Shown in pieces: positions 54,492-64,000 of a stretch of 64,000 nt of DNA. Origin of the DNA: Mycobacterium genavense ATCC 51234 (GTDB taxonomy: Bacteria > Actinomycetota > Actinomycetes > Mycobacteriales > Mycobacteriaceae); the NCBI RefSeq assembly GCF_000526915.1, contig NZ_JAGZ01000005.1, positions 248,001 through 312,000 on the forward strand. The letters are read 5' to 3'. How positions within the stretch are numbered: the stretch's first letter is position 1; every line of letters starts with the position of its first letter. The notes under the pieces were generated by a model that was not told where the DNA came from, made no database searches, and saw nothing but the letters and a program-made list of their open reading frames with translations. The translations under genes and the position numbers were made by a program.

Positions 54492-55313
54492 TCATATGAT
54501 CACCGCTCGGTGTGGGCCGGGTTGGGCGGCGCGTGACATCAGCCGCGGTACCACGACCCGATGCAGGGGGTCGATCGCGGCCCACACCGCACGGGCGGCG
54601 ATGCCGCGGCGATAGTGCACGCGGGTGGTGAGCGTGGCCCGCCGACCGTCCTCGCGTCGCAGCGTCAACTCGCCGCGCATCAGCGCGCCGCTCGTCGTCA
54701 GCACGAGTTCGTCGGGATCCGAACGCGTGATCGACCAACCGATGAGGTGATCGGGCGAGGACGGCGGACCGAGCTGAAATCGCAGGACATGACGATGGAT
54801 CCACAGCACGACACGCCCACCACGGTCGCGTCGCAGCGCGTCGCGAAACATCTGTTCGGCGCTGCGCGCGTCGCCGCGCGGGATCGGTACCTCGAAGACG
54901 TCGGCGTAATCGGACGCACTCTGGCCGTTCTCGGCCTGCTCGGACAGTACCGCTGCCGCAACACGTTTGAGTGTCCACCGGGTCACCACCCGGTGCGCGC
55001 CGGTGCCGATGACCAGGGCGCGATACACCGTGCCGTGTACGCCAGGGAAGGCCGCCAACGTGATCGCGCGGACCCGGGTGCGGCCCGCGGACTGGGCGTC
55101 CAGCTCGAACACCGACCGGTAGACCGCGAACAGGTGGCGGCCCCGCAGCGCGAAGCGTACGGGCGGCCGTGCCTCGTCGAGCACAAAACCGATTGGGACG
55201 GTGGAAGGGTCGTGCGGGTCGCGACACATCACCCGCAGCAGGGCCGACCACGTTTCTGCGCGATCCGAGTCGATGGTTATGGCATGCTCATCGATATAGG
55301 GTAATCGTTCCAT
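54492..55313 (-). CDS. SRPBCC-like uncharacterised protein
   Basis: A 273-residue protein. The N-terminal half has IDEHAITIDSDRAETWSALL and VRFALRGRHLFAVYRSVFEL, the look of a START/SRPBCC lipid-binding fold of the DUF2867-like type. A similar pattern recurs in the C-terminal half (LWIHRHVLRFQLGPPSSP, LVLTTSGALMRGELTLRR), so the protein may be two such folds. ATG 55313 is 21 bp from the divergent TetR start and is probably that regulator's target. Intact. Confidence 0.65.
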   Translation of the reverse strand: MERLPYIDEHAITIDSDRAETWSALLRVMCRDPHDPSTVPIGFVLDEARPPVRFALRGRHLFAVYRSVFELDAQSAGRTRVRAITLAAFPGVHGTVYRALVIGTGAHRVVTRWTLKRVAAAVLSEQAENGQSASDYADVFEVPIPRGDARSAEQMFRDALRRDRGGRVVLWIHRHVLRFQLGPPSSPDHLIGWSITRSDPDELVLTTSGALMRGELTLRREDGRRATLTTRVHYRRGIAARAVWAAIDPLHRVVVPRLMSRAAQPGPHRAVII

Positions 55314-55324
55314 ATAGAAGGAAT
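55302..55324. promoter_or_regulatory. Candidate TetR operator in the divergent 21-bp gap
   Basis: gtaatcgttccatatagaaggaatgtact contains arms GTTCC and GGAAT around ATATAGAA (about 55306-55323), an imperfect inverted repeat spanning the ATG of the minus-strand gene. A TetR bound here would cover both starts. Confidence 0.4.
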
Positions 55325-55334
55325 GTACTAGATC

Positions 55335-55940
55335 ATGGCACCTCCGCGGAAGCATGAGACCGATGTGATCCTGGACGCGGCCCGCGCGCTCGTGCTCGAG
55401 GGCGGGCCCCGCGCGGCCAGTGTCGCGGCGATCGCGAAATCCAGCGGTGCGCCGGCGGGCACGCTGTATCACCGCTTCGGCAACCGCGACGGCATCTTGG
55501 CGGCCGGGTGGCTGCGCGCGCTGGAACGCTTCCAATCCCGGGCGATGGCGGCCTCGGAGACCAACCCGGACACGCCGATCGACACCGCGGTCGCGATGGC
55601 GGTGAGCGCGATCAGCTTCGCGCGTGAGCTTCCCGAGGATGCTCGGCTGCTACTGACCATCCGCCCGGCCGACCTGCTCGACGACGAGCCCGACGCGCGG
55701 TATCAGGAGACGGTGGCCGCGATGAACGCGCCGCTGACCGAACGGATCGGCGTGCTGGCCCGAAAACTGTATGGGCGCAAGGATTCCCGATCCGTCGATG
55801 TCGTTGCCCGCGCGGTTGCCGACCTGCCCTATGCCGTCGTCCGGCGCCACGCCCGCGACGATCCGATGCCGTCCTGGCTGGAGGCCGACGTCGCGGTGTC
55901 GGTGCGGGCGGTGCTAGAGAGTTTTGGCGAACGCCCGTAG
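55335..55940 (+). CDS. TetR-family regulator
   Basis: A 201-residue repressor with helix-turn-helix MAPPRKHETDVILDAARALV, AASVAAIAKSSGAPAGTLYH and RFGNRDGILAAGWLRAL. The C-terminal domain has RPADLLDDEPDARY and an all-helical profile. It is divergent from the SRPBCC-like gene with a 21-bp gap; the 3' end overlaps the AAA ATPase gene by 27 bp in convergent orientation. Intact. Confidence 0.87.
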   Translation: MAPPRKHETDVILDAARALVLEGGPRAASVAAIAKSSGAPAGTLYHRFGNRDGILAAGWLRALERFQSRAMAASETNPDTPIDTAVAMAVSAISFARELPEDARLLLTIRPADLLDDEPDARYQETVAAMNAPLTERIGVLARKLYGRKDSRSVDVVARAVADLPYAVVRRHARDDPMPSWLEADVAVSVRAVLESFGERP

Positions 55941-58085
55941 CGAGTCCACCTGACTCGGGTCCAGGGAGGGTCGCACCGTTCGGCGGGCGGTTTCCAGGTC
56001 GGCGGCGGTCACGTCGGCGGCGTCGATGGAGCGCCGCATCGCGGTGAGCGCGGCCTCGCGCAGCAGCGCCACGCAGTCGGCCGCGCTGTACCCGTCGAGT
56101 TCGGCGGCGATGTCGTCGAGATCGACGTCGGAACTCAGCGGGATGGATTTGGCTGCGGTCCGCAGGATTTCGCGACGGGCAGCCGCATCGGGCGGCTCGA
56201 CGAACACCAGACGCTCCAGCCGGCCCGGGCGCAGCAGCGCCGGATCAATCAGATCGGGCCGGTTGGTGGCGCCCAGCACGACGACGTCTCGCAGCGGGTC
56301 GATGCCGTCGAGCTCGGTCAGCAGCGCGGCCACCACCCGGTCGGTCACGCCCGAGTCGAAACTCTGCCCCCGTCGGGGGGCCAGCGCGTCCACCTCGTCG
56401 AGGAACACCAGCGACGGCGCCGAATCCCGTGCCCGACGGAACAATTCGCGGACGGCCTTTTCCGAAGCGCCCACCCATTTGTCCATCAGCTCAGAGCCTT
56501 TGACCGCGTGCACGCTCAGCTGCCCGGTGCTGGCCAGCGCGCGCACCACGAAGGTCTTGCCGCAGCCGGGCGGACCGTAGAACAGCACGCCGCGCGGCGG
56601 GTCGACACCGAGGCGGGTGAAGGTGTCGGGGTGCTGCAGCGGCCACAGCACCGCTTCGGTCAATGCCTGCTTGGCGTCGGCCATGTCACCGACATCGTCG
56701 AGCGTCACGTCGCCGATGGTCAGCTCTTCGCTGGCCGAGCGCGACAGCGGCCGGATCACCGACAGCGCGTCGATCAGGTCGTCCTGGTCCAGCTTCGGTG
56801 GCCGGCCGTCGGCGCTGGCCCGCGACGCCGCCCGCAGCGCCGCCTCGCGCACCAGCGCGGCCAGGTCTGCGGCTACGAAACCCGGTGTCCGGCCGGCGAT
56901 TTCGTCGAGATCCAGCTCCCCGGTGGGCGCGGACTTTAGAATCGTCTCCAGCAGCGCTTTGCGGGTCGCGCCGTCGGGGAGCGGCAAGCCGAGTTCCCGG
57001 TCACACAAATCGGGGGAGCGCAGCCGCGGGTCGAGCTGGTCGGGCAGCGCCGAGGTGGCGATCAACGCCACGCCGTCGGTGGCCACCGCGGTGCGCAGCT
57101 CGGCGAGGATCAGGGCGGCCACCGGCTCGGCGGTCTCCGGCAGCAGCGCGTCGGCGTCGGTGATCAGCAGCACGCCACCGCCGTCATGGATCGCGGTGAC
57201 CGCCCCGGCCACCGTCTTGAGCCGGTCTTTGGCCGCCAGTGCACCGACCTCCGGGCCGTCGAGTTCGACCAGCCTGCGGCCCGCGCACACCGCACGCACC
57301 ATCGTTGCCTTGCCGACACCGGCCGGGCCCGACACCAACACGCCCAAATTCGTGCTGGCGCCGAGCGTTTGCAGCAGATGCGGTTCGTCGAGGGCCAGCT
57401 TGAGCCATTCGCTCAGCTTGCCCGCCTGCACCTGGGAACCCTTGAGGTCGTCGACGCCGATGGCGGGATCGGCGACCGCGGCGCGCTCCGGTCGAGGCGC
57501 GGTGGTGCCGACCGGGACGCCGGCGCCCCACGACACCAACGAGTTCGGCTGCACGCTGACCGGTCCGTCGGGGTCCACGCCCGTGACGGTGAGCAGTTCC
57601 GAGGTCCAGCTGATCCCGACCGCAGCCGCCAGCGCCCGGCTGGCCGCGGACGTCGACGTGCCGGGGCCGAGGTTGCGGGGCAGCAGCGACACCGCGTCGC
57701 CCACCGTCATCACCTTGCCCAGCAGGGCCTGCCGCAGGGTGGCCGAGGTAATCGATTGGACGGCAAGCGAAGAGCCGTTCAGGGTGACCGACCGCGCGCC
57801 GTAGACCGTGACCGCGCTGACGATCACGGTGGTGCCTTCCCGCAGCCCGGCGTTGGACAGCGTCACGTCGTCGAGCAGCACCGTGCTGACCGGGATTGCC
57901 GTCTCGGCCAGTCCCACGACCGCCGCGGTGGTTCGCGAGCCTGTCAGCGAAACCGCGTTCCACTCCCGGATGCCAAGGGCGGCAACGGCATTGGGGTGCA
58001 TTCGGATGACGCCGCGGCGCGAGTCGACGGCCGAGGTGTTCAGCCGGGCGGTCAGCGTCAGCTGACCGGACCCCGCACCCGTCAT
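55914..58085 (-). CDS. CDC48-like AAA ATPase (Rv0435c)
   Basis: A 723-residue two-ring AAA protein. The N-terminal double-psi-barrel-type part (1-210) is followed by a divergent first ATPase (VLVSGPAGVGKATMVRAVC Walker A, VLLITDADAL Walker B with DAD for DE) and a canonical second one (GVLFYGPPGCGKTFVVRALA, SLVFLDEVDALAPRRG, TNRPDLIDPALLRPGRLERL with arginine finger). Only the second ring looks fully catalytic. ATG overlaps the pssA stop. Intact. In M. tuberculosis it lies in the same place; substrate unknown. Confidence 0.92.
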   Translation of the reverse strand: MTGAGSGQLTLTARLNTSAVDSRRGVIRMHPNAVAALGIREWNAVSLTGSRTTAAVVGLAETAIPVSTVLLDDVTLSNAGLREGTTVIVSAVTVYGARSVTLNGSSLAVQSITSATLRQALLGKVMTVGDAVSLLPRNLGPGTSTSAASRALAAAVGISWTSELLTVTGVDPDGPVSVQPNSLVSWGAGVPVGTTAPRPERAAVADPAIGVDDLKGSQVQAGKLSEWLKLALDEPHLLQTLGASTNLGVLVSGPAGVGKATMVRAVCAGRRLVELDGPEVGALAAKDRLKTVAGAVTAIHDGGGVLLITDADALLPETAEPVAALILAELRTAVATDGVALIATSALPDQLDPRLRSPDLCDRELGLPLPDGATRKALLETILKSAPTGELDLDEIAGRTPGFVAADLAALVREAALRAASRASADGRPPKLDQDDLIDALSVIRPLSRSASEELTIGDVTLDDVGDMADAKQALTEAVLWPLQHPDTFTRLGVDPPRGVLFYGPPGCGKTFVVRALASTGQLSVHAVKGSELMDKWVGASEKAVRELFRRARDSAPSLVFLDEVDALAPRRGQSFDSGVTDRVVAALLTELDGIDPLRDVVVLGATNRPDLIDPALLRPGRLERLVFVEPPDAAARREILRTAAKSIPLSSDVDLDDIAAELDGYSAADCVALLREAALTAMRRSIDAADVTAADLETARRTVRPSLDPSQVDSLRAFAKTL

Positions 58086-58975
58086 GGCAATCGCCCACCC
58101 GGCTTACGCAGCCCCAGCCGCGCCACGGACCGTCCGCCGGGTCGCCCCAGCCGGACGATCGGCCGCCGGCCGGGCTGGGCGCGGCGATTGGCCCGCCGCA
58201 CGGCGCGGCGCTGTTCGGGCTTTTCGTCCCACACCTCGGGGTGTGCGGCCAGCCAGCGCTGGTTGCGCACCGCGAACGGGACGTGGCACAGGTAGGCGAT
58301 GATGATGACCCAGATTAGAACGTAGGGGGCCAGCACAGCGGCCGCCGCACAGATGGCGAGGATGGCCAGCAGCGGCGCGGCCCAGTTCGGCGGCACCGCC
58401 GCGGCGTGCATCTTGCGCATCGGGATCTTGCTGATCATCAACATCGACGTCCCGGTGATCCAGAGGCACAGGAACGCCGTCGAGGACCACCAGCCGTCGC
58501 CGAACTGCAGCTTGAGCCCGATCAGGCCGATCATCGAGATCGCGCCGGCCGGCGTCGGCATCCCGACGAAGAACTCGCGCGCGTAGGCCGGCTGGGTCCC
58601 GTCGTCCTGCAGCGCGTTGAACCGGGCCAGCCGCAGGACGACGCACACCGCGTACAGCAGCACCACGATCCAGCCGGCCGGCGACGTCTCCAGCAGCGTT
58701 ACGTAGAGCACGATCGCCGGGGTCACCCCGAAGTTGACCGCGTCCGCGAGCGAGTCGATCTCCTCACCCAACCGTGACTGCGCGTCCAGAATGCGGGCCA
58801 CCCGGCCGTCCAGTCCGTCCAGAATCGCCGCCGCGGCGATGAGCGCCATCGCCGCCTTCGGTTGATGCTCGAGGGCGAACTTGATCGACGTCAGCCCCGC
58901 GCAGATGGACAGCACCGTCATCGCGCTGGGCAGGATCTGCAGGTTGACCGACCGGCCCCGAATCTTGTTGCTCAT
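58082..58975 (-). CDS. pssA: CDP-diacylglycerol-serine O-phosphatidyltransferase
   Basis: Makes phosphatidylserine, the precursor of phosphatidylethanolamine. The 297-residue membrane enzyme has the CDP-alcohol phosphotransferase motif [26 protein letters not shown] (DGx2ARx8Gx3Dx3D), [20 protein letters not shown] and several helices up to residue 235, then an Arg-rich tail. The ATG overlaps the psd stop and its own stop overlaps the AAA gene. Intact. Confidence 0.94.
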   Translation of the reverse strand: MSNKIRGRSVNLQILPSAMTVLSICAGLTSIKFALEHQPKAAMALIAAAAILDGLDGRVARILDAQSRLGEEIDSLADAVNFGVTPAIVLYVTLLETSPAGWIVVLLYAVCVVLRLARFNALQDDGTQPAYAREFFVGMPTPAGAISMIGLIGLKLQFGDGWWSSTAFLCLWITGTSMLMISKIPMRKMHAAAVPPNWAAPLLAILAICAAAAVLAPYVLIWVIIIAYLCHVPFAVRNQRWLAAHPEVWDEKPEQRRAVRRANRRAQPGRRPIVRLGRPGGRSVARLGLRKPGGRLP

Positions 58976-59712
58976 CGCAGGTCGGCCAATACTGTCTCGC
59001 CGGCCACCGCGCGCTGCCCGACCGCGACGACGGGCTGGGTCCCCGGCGGTAGGTACGTGTCCAGCCGCGAGCCGAACCGGATCAGGCCGTAGGTGTCACC
59101 GATCGACAGTTTGTCCCCGACGTGCGCGTCGCAGACGATGCGGCGCGCGACGAGCCCGGCGATCTGCACGGCGACCACCTCGGCGCCGCGCTCGGTCCGG
59201 ATCCGCACGCTGGTGCGCTCGTTCTCCTCGCTCGCCGACGGCAGGTCGGCCGACCCGAAGCGGCCGGGCCGGTGTTGCACGGCGATCACTTCGCCGCCCA
59301 CCGGGGCGCGCTGGACGTGGGCGTCGAAGATCGATAGGAAGATGCTGACTCGCGGCAGCGGCGCGTCGCCCATGCTTAGCTCGGCGGGCGGGGCCGCGGA
59401 GTCGACCAGGCAGACGACGCCGTCGGCCGGGGCGACGACGACACCGGGCCGGGTGGGCGGCACCCGCGGTGGGTGCCGGAAGAACGCGGCGCAGGCGCCG
59501 GCGGCCAGCAGGCCGACCCGGCGCGGCCACCGGTGGTTGCGTCCGGCCAGGGCCAGGGCCAAGCCGGCGGAGATGAACGGCAGCCCGGCGGGATGCACCG
59601 GCGGAACGGTCTCGCGCACCAACTCGAGCATGTGCCGCGCGCTGACGGTCGAGCCTTGGTAGGACTGGCCTTCCTCGGCGGAATGGCGGGGGCGTCGTGC
59701 CACCCGCGTCAT
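58972..59712 (-). CDS. psd: Phosphatidylserine decarboxylase
   Basis: Converts phosphatidylserine to phosphatidylethanolamine with a pyruvoyl cofactor. About 246 residues: [60 protein letters not shown] and the self-cleavage site [14 protein letters not shown] (Ser of GS becomes pyruvoyl). Start ATG 59712 ([10 protein letters not shown]); GTG 59703 would match the M. tuberculosis N-terminus more exactly. Insert [18 protein letters not shown] near residue 10-27 is longer than I recall for that homologue. Intact. Confidence 0.94.
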   Translation of the reverse strand: MTRVARRPRHSAEEGQSYQGSTVSARHMLELVRETVPPVHPAGLPFISAGLALALAGRNHRWPRRVGLLAAGACAAFFRHPPRVPPTRPGVVVAPADGVVCLVDSAAPPAELSMGDAPLPRVSIFLSIFDAHVQRAPVGGEVIAVQHRPGRFGSADLPSASEENERTSVRIRTERGAEVVAVQIAGLVARRIVCDAHVGDKLSIGDTYGLIRFGSRLDTYLPPGTQPVVAVGQRAVAGETVLADLR

Positions 59713-59828
59713 CTTACGGAGCCCCGGTGGTCGGCCGCGTCGTCCGGGCCAGCAATAAAAGCGTCGATCTCGCATGCGCATCCGGGGTGCCGGGATTTCG
59801 GACGCCGCTGCACGACCCCATTCGACGC

Positions 59829-61043
59829 TCAGCTCAGATCCCAGACCTGCAGTTCGGTTCCGGCAGGCACTTCGACGACATCCTCGGGAATGTCCAGCAG
59901 TCCGTTCGCCGACGCCAGCCACCGCAAGTGGTGCGAGGCCGGCGGCCCGTAGCTGATCACGCTGCCGGAGTCGGTGTCCAGATTCGCGCGCCGGAATTGG
60001 CGCTTGCCCCGCGGCGAGGTCAGTGACTCGGCGAGCACCGCGGGTCGGTGCGGGCGGTAGGGATCCGGCAGCCCCATCGCCGTGCGCAGCGCGGGACGGA
60101 TGAACACCTCGAAGGACACCAGCGCGCTGACCGGGTTGCCGGGCAGGGTGACGATCGTGGTGCCGGCGACCCGTCCGACGCCCTGCGGCATGCCGGGTTG
60201 CATTGCCACCTTGACGAATTCGACGCCCTGATCGCCATCCCGACCGAAGGCGTCCTTGACGACCTCGTAGGCGCCGGCGCTGACGCCGCCACTGGTGATG
60301 ATCAGGTCGACTTCGTTTTCAGGGGCCGCATGCCGTTCCAGGATCGAACCGAACTGCGCGACATCGTCTTCGGCCGTCGCGACGGCGATCACGTCGGCGC
60401 CGGCCTCGCGCACCGCTCCCGCCAGCATGATCGAGTTGGACTCGTAGATCTGCCCGGGCCGCAGCGGGGTGCCCGGCGTCACCAGCTCGGTCCCGGTCGA
60501 GATCACCAACACCCGCTGCCGCGGGATCACCGGCAGCCCAGGCAATCCCAGTGCCGCGGCCAGGCCGAGCACCGCCGGCGTCACGACCTGGCCCCGGCGC
60601 AGCACGGTGGTGCCCGGCGCCACGTTCTCGCCGGCTCGGCGGATGTGCTTGCCGGGCTGAGCACCCTGGTGAATCGCCACCGAGCCCACGCCGCCGTCGG
60701 TGTTCTCCACGGGCACAACGCCCGTCGCGCCCGAGGGCATCGGCGCCCCGGTCATGATCCGGTGCGCCGTTCCGGGTTGCAGCGACAACTGATCGGTGCG
60801 CCCGGCCGGAATATCCTCGGCCACCGGCAAGACCACCGGGCGTTCGGGGGTGGCGCCCTCGGTGTCCTCGGCGCGCACCGCGTACCCGTCCATCGCGGAG
60901 TTGTCGAACACCGGCAACGCCAGCTCGGCCACCACGTCGTCGGCCAGCACCAGGCCCTGCGCCTCGGTCAGCGGCACCGTCACGGCGGGGCGGGCGCTGA
61001 TCATGGCAGCTACGACGCGCTGATGTTCCTCGACTGACCGCAC
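59829..61043 (-). CDS. moeA2: Molybdopterin molybdenumtransferase MoeA
   Basis: Inserts molybdate into adenylated molybdopterin. The 404-residue protein has [74 protein letters not shown] (the T/SGGxSxG substrate loop) and [18 protein letters not shown]. The GTG start at 61043 ([13 protein letters not shown]) gives the usual length; the frame is open further upstream without homology. First gene of the moeA2-psd-pssA-AAA strand block. Intact. Confidence 0.92.
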   Translation of the reverse strand: MRSVEEHQRVVAAMISARPAVTVPLTEAQGLVLADDVVAELALPVFDNSAMDGYAVRAEDTEGATPERPVVLPVAEDIPAGRTDQLSLQPGTAHRIMTGAPMPSGATGVVPVENTDGGVGSVAIHQGAQPGKHIRRAGENVAPGTTVLRRGQVVTPAVLGLAAALGLPGLPVIPRQRVLVISTGTELVTPGTPLRPGQIYESNSIMLAGAVREAGADVIAVATAEDDVAQFGSILERHAAPENEVDLIITSGGVSAGAYEVVKDAFGRDGDQGVEFVKVAMQPGMPQGVGRVAGTTIVTLPGNPVSALVSFEVFIRPALRTAMGLPDPYRPHRPAVLAESLTSPRGKRQFRRANLDTDSGSVISYGPPASHHLRWLASANGLLDIPEDVVEVPAGTELQVWDLS

Positions 61044-61107
61044 CCGGCCATTATCTGCCTCTCGGACTGCGGCGCTATCAGCGCTACCCCGACGTAGAGT
61101 CGAGAAC

Positions 61108-61585
61108 GTGATTACCGGGTTGGCCCACACCGGGGTGTGCGTCTCGGATTGTGAGGCCACAGTGGCGTTCTACCGAGACGTGTTGGGCCTGCGCGTGCTG
61201 TCGCCGCCGTATGTGATGGCCGGTAACGATTCGCGACGACATGGGTGAGTTGGTGGCCGATCCGACCATGAAGGCGGCCATCGTCGGCTTTGCCGACGGC
61301 AGCGACCGTGTGCTGGAGGTGATCGAGTACCTCAACGTCGACGGTGGGCACCAGCGAGCGGCCGCGGCCCTGACCGATTACGGGCTCTCACACGTCGGGC
61401 TGATTTTCGAGGATCTCGACGCCACCCGCGCCGAACTCGAGGGCAAGGGAGTCCGATTCCTGGTGAGCGGAATAGCCGACGTCGCGCGGGTGCGCACCAG
61501 CTGGTTCGTCGATCCGTGGGGCGTGGTGTTCATTCTGGTGGAAAAGAGCCGGCCCGAACGACCCTACTTCGCGCAATGGGGCTGA
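61108..61585 (+). pseudogene. VOC/glyoxalase-family protein, frameshifted
   Basis: Two-module vicinal-oxygen-chelate protein. GTG 61108 starts ITGLAHTGVCVSDCEATVAF, YRDVLGLRVLSPPYVMAG; a frameshift at 61216-61232 follows, and the other frame continues RDDMGELVADPTMKAAIVGF, RVLEVIEYLN, LSHVGLIFEDLDATRAEL and DPWGVVFILVEKSRPER. First His (TGLAHTGV) and Glu (VLEVIEY) metal ligands and the second-module HVG are visible. The end overlaps the monooxygenase ATG by 10 bases. Confidence 0.85.
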
Positions 61586-63019
61586 AGCCGCGCGTCGGGG
61601 TCATCGGCGCGGGCGCCGGCGGCATCGCGATGGGCATCCAGCTGGCGCAGGGCGGCTACGACTTCACCATCTTCGATCGCGCCGACGGCTTCGGAGGCAC
61701 CTGGCGGCACAACACCTCTCCGGGCGCGGCCTGCGATGTGCCCTCACATCTGTACTCGTACTCGTTCGTGCTGAATCCGCGCTGGAGTAAGACGTATGCC
61801 AACCAGCCCGAAATCCTGGCCTACCGGGAAAGGGTGGCCGCCGAGCACGGGCTGGGGCCGCATTTGCGGCCGCACACGTCGATCAGCATGGTGCGCTGGT
61901 CGGACAAACAGCGGCGATGGACGCTGATTACCGCCGACGGCGACGAACACGAGTGCGACGCCGTGGTCAGCGCCGTCGGGATGCTCGATGTGCCTAACGT
62001 TCCGGATATCCCTGGCGCGCAACGGTTTCGGGGCCGCCAATTCCACTCCGCGCGCTGGAATCACCGCAAGTCGACGGCCGGTGAGCGGGTCGCGTCCATC
62101 GGCACCGGCGCCAGCGCTATCCAGTACGCGCCGGCGATCGCCCCAGAAACCGCGCATCTCACCGTGTTTCAGCGGACCCCGATCTGGATCTCACCACGCT
62201 TCGATTATCCGTTCAATCCGCAGCAACACGCGGAGTTCGAACGCGATCCCGCGGCGGTGCAGAAACTGCGCGACGAGGCCTTCGACGCCTACGAGTCGTC
62301 CAGTTTCGACGTCGACGCCGGACCAGACGCGTGAGGCCACCGAGCTGGCTCGCAGTTATCTGCATCGCAAGGTTGCCGATCCCGAGCTGCGCGCCAAGCT
62401 GACGCCGGACTACCCGGTGGGGTGCAAGCGTCCGCTGATGTCGCGCGAGTGGTACCCGACGTTCGGGTTGCCGAACGTCAGCCTGGAAATCAACGCGATC
62501 GTCAAGATCACCGAACGCGGGCTGCGCACCGCCGACGGCGTCGAGCACCGGGTCGACACCATCATCTACGGCACCGGCTTCAAGGCCGCCGATTACCTCG
62601 CCAGCATCGACGTGTACGGGACCGGTGGCCGGCAGCTGCGCGACGACTGGAGCGACGGCGCGGAGGCCTACCCGGGCACGCTGGTCGCCGGCTACCCGAA
62701 CTTCTTTATGCTCTACGGCCCCAACACCAATGGCGTCAACTCGATCATCTACATCCACGAGGCGCAGACGACGTTCATCCGCCAGATGCTCGATTTGTTG
62801 TGCGGTCGCGGCGCGCGAACCATTGAGGTGACCCGGGGCGCGCAGCGCCGCTACAACGACGAGATCCAGGCCGCGATGGCGGGCAAGGTGTGGCTGGCCT
62901 GCACCAACTACTTTCGCCATCCCAGCGGCAAGGTCGTCACCCAATTGCCTTACAGCGGAAGGACATTCTTCGAGCGCACCCGCACGCTGGTCGACGGCGA
63001 CTACCGGCTGCGCGCCTAG
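61576..63019 (+). pseudogene. Baeyer-Villiger-type FAD monooxygenase, frameshifted
   Basis: Flavin monooxygenase of about 480 residues. N-terminal frame: RVGVIGAGAGGIAMGIQLAQ (FAD), GGTWRHNTSPGAACDVPSHL, YSFVLNPRWSKTYANQPEI, the BVMO-like FRGRQFHSARWNH (FxGxxxHxxxW) and VASIGTGASAIQYAPAIA (NADPH). A frameshift at 62311-62325 (SSSFDVDA to QTREATELARSYL) breaks it; the second frame has KVADPELRAKLTPDYPVGCK, IIYGTGFKAADYLASIDVYG and FFMLYGPNTNGVNSIIYIHE to 63019. Coupled to the VOC gene. Confidence 0.87.
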
Positions 63020-64000
63020 CTGTCGCCGAGCACCGGCAGCAGCAGTCGTGACGACGACCGCACGGTGTTGACCGTGCTGGTGCCGACGGGCGCGTGGCGG
63101 AAGTCCATGATCGCCGGTACGTCGGGATTCTGGTCGTCGCTGCACAGCGTCAGCCGGATGCGGTGTCCGCGGCGGAACTGGCGGGCGTTGGGGACCAACG
63201 GGATTCGGTACACGACGTCTTCGCCGATCGGAACCCCGAGCGCGGTCCGGCACGGCAGCACCGGGGCGCCCGGATGGCTGGCGTCCTCGTCGACCTCGCG
63301 CAGGCTGGCCCGCAACCAGCCACTGGTGAGGTGCTCGACCGGCGAGCCGTCTGCGGCGATGTCGGACACGGTCACGATCCATCCGGTGTCCAGCGCCGTC
63401 GTCGAGGCGACCAGGCGCAGCTCGATGTCGCCGGCCACGTCCAAGTCGTCGTCCAGCGGTGTGGTGGTCTAGGTCAGCAGCGACGGTGGGTCGATCTCGC
63501 TGGGCCGGGCGCGGTTGAGTCCGCTTCCCAGGGCCCAGTATTCGCGGCTGCCGGACTCGCCCTCGTCGGCGGCGAGGCCCCCGTCGGTGCGCAGGGCGAA
63601 CTCCACATGGGAGCTGTTCGGCGGCGGCCACGACTCCTCGGCCTGCCACTCGTCGGCTTCGGGCAGGAAGTAGCGGAACGCGGGACCCTCGAGAATCCCC
63701 GTGTCCTGTCCCTTCAGCCAATGGTCGTACCACGCCAGTGCCTCGATGTGCATGCTCTCCCACGGCCAGGTCAGGCCATATTTGCCGAGCATCGCGACCC
63801 GGACACACGGGCTCTTGGTCAGGTTGCGCAGCGTCGCGAAGGTCGACGGCAGATGAAGCGGTGCGTTGTCCCAATCGCAGCCCAAATAGACTGGTATGTC
63901 GATGTTTTCGAGCAGCGGCGTCAGGTCGCGCTCGTCCCACCAGGCGTCCCGTATCGATGTTTGACGACCGCGTTCTGCCAGAGCTCGTCCCACGGCCGCG
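63016..64000 (-). pseudogene. CocE/NonD-type hydrolase, in-frame stop, cut by window edge
   Basis: Alpha/beta hydrolase of the X-Pro dipeptidyl-peptidase/cocaine-esterase family, C-terminal two thirds visible. It has DIPVYLGCDWDNAPLHLPST, VAMLGKYGLTWPWESMHIEA and LAWYDHWLKGQDTGI, then a beta-jelly-roll domain. TAG at 63469-63471 interrupts PSLLT-TTTPLDDDLDVAGD in one continuous frame; Trp is the likely original residue. The frame then runs IELRLVASTTALDTGWIVTV, VYRIPLVPNARQFRRGHRIR to 63016. The N-terminus with the nucleophile is outside the window. Confidence 0.82.

Overview
The window is GC-rich actinobacterial DNA and almost certainly comes from a slow-growing Mycobacterium. Gene content and order follow the M. 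tuberculosis Rv0398c-Rv0438c region: lpqK, fadE7, fgd1, pta, ackA, pknG-glnH-glnX, mutT3, thiE/thiOSG, lpqL, lpqM, thiD-thiC, xthA, def, virR, sodC, Rv0433-Rv0435c, pssA, psd, moeA2. Accessory genes are inserted between these blocks. A DUF559 gene framed by ~70-bp repeats suggests a relative of the M. avium complex, but I cannot fix the species.

Layout. 1-3.3 kb: an accessory minus-strand cluster with a class II lanthipeptide synthetase (LanM, running off the left edge), a 41-codon gene that looks like its precursor peptide, and a cytochrome P450. The peptide gene and the P450 have matching upstream control regions. 3.4-9.3 kb: secreted protein genes, lpqK, two acyl-CoA dehydrogenases, DUF3054 and a methyltransferase. 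9.3-13.3 kb: a tightly overlapping operon of one GNAT acetyltransferase and three luciferase-like flavin monooxygenases. 13.3-18.7 kb: ynfA, a metallo-hydrolase, then fgd1-pta-ackA. 18.8-24.5 kb: DUF559 gene with repeats, then the glnX-glnH-pknG amino-acid sensing operon. 24.6-28 kb: mutT3, thiE, and a TPP-riboswitch-controlled thiO-thiS-thiG. 28-36 kb: SGNH hydrolase, two tandem secreted paralogues, a CD225/DUF2752 pair, lpqL plus a degenerate copy, lpqM. 36-43 kb: hydrolase, thiC-thiD under a second TPP riboswitch, xthA, def. 43-46.5 kb: DUF3263, virR, sodC, carboxylate-amine ligase, Lon-N protein. 46.5-52.8 kb: a luciferase-like monooxygenase and an enoyl-CoA hydratase facing a LuxE-LuxC-SDR-TetR operon. 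52.9-64 kb: MFS pump, a divergent TetR pair, the moeA2-psd-pssA-AAA block, and a broken VOC/Baeyer-Villiger/CocE group.

The most striking global feature is gene decay. I count about 27 inactivating lesions (about 18 frameshifts and 9 in-frame stops) in 21 loci. Several stops sit where a Trp codon is expected. Lesions pile up in accessory genes (three in LuxE, three in the MFS pump, two in LuxC), while pta, ackA, pknG, thiC, thiG, def, moeA2, the CDC48-like ATPase and the four-gene monooxygenase operon are open. That distribution argues for real reductive evolution over uniform sequencing error, but homopolymer frameshifts should be checked against reads.
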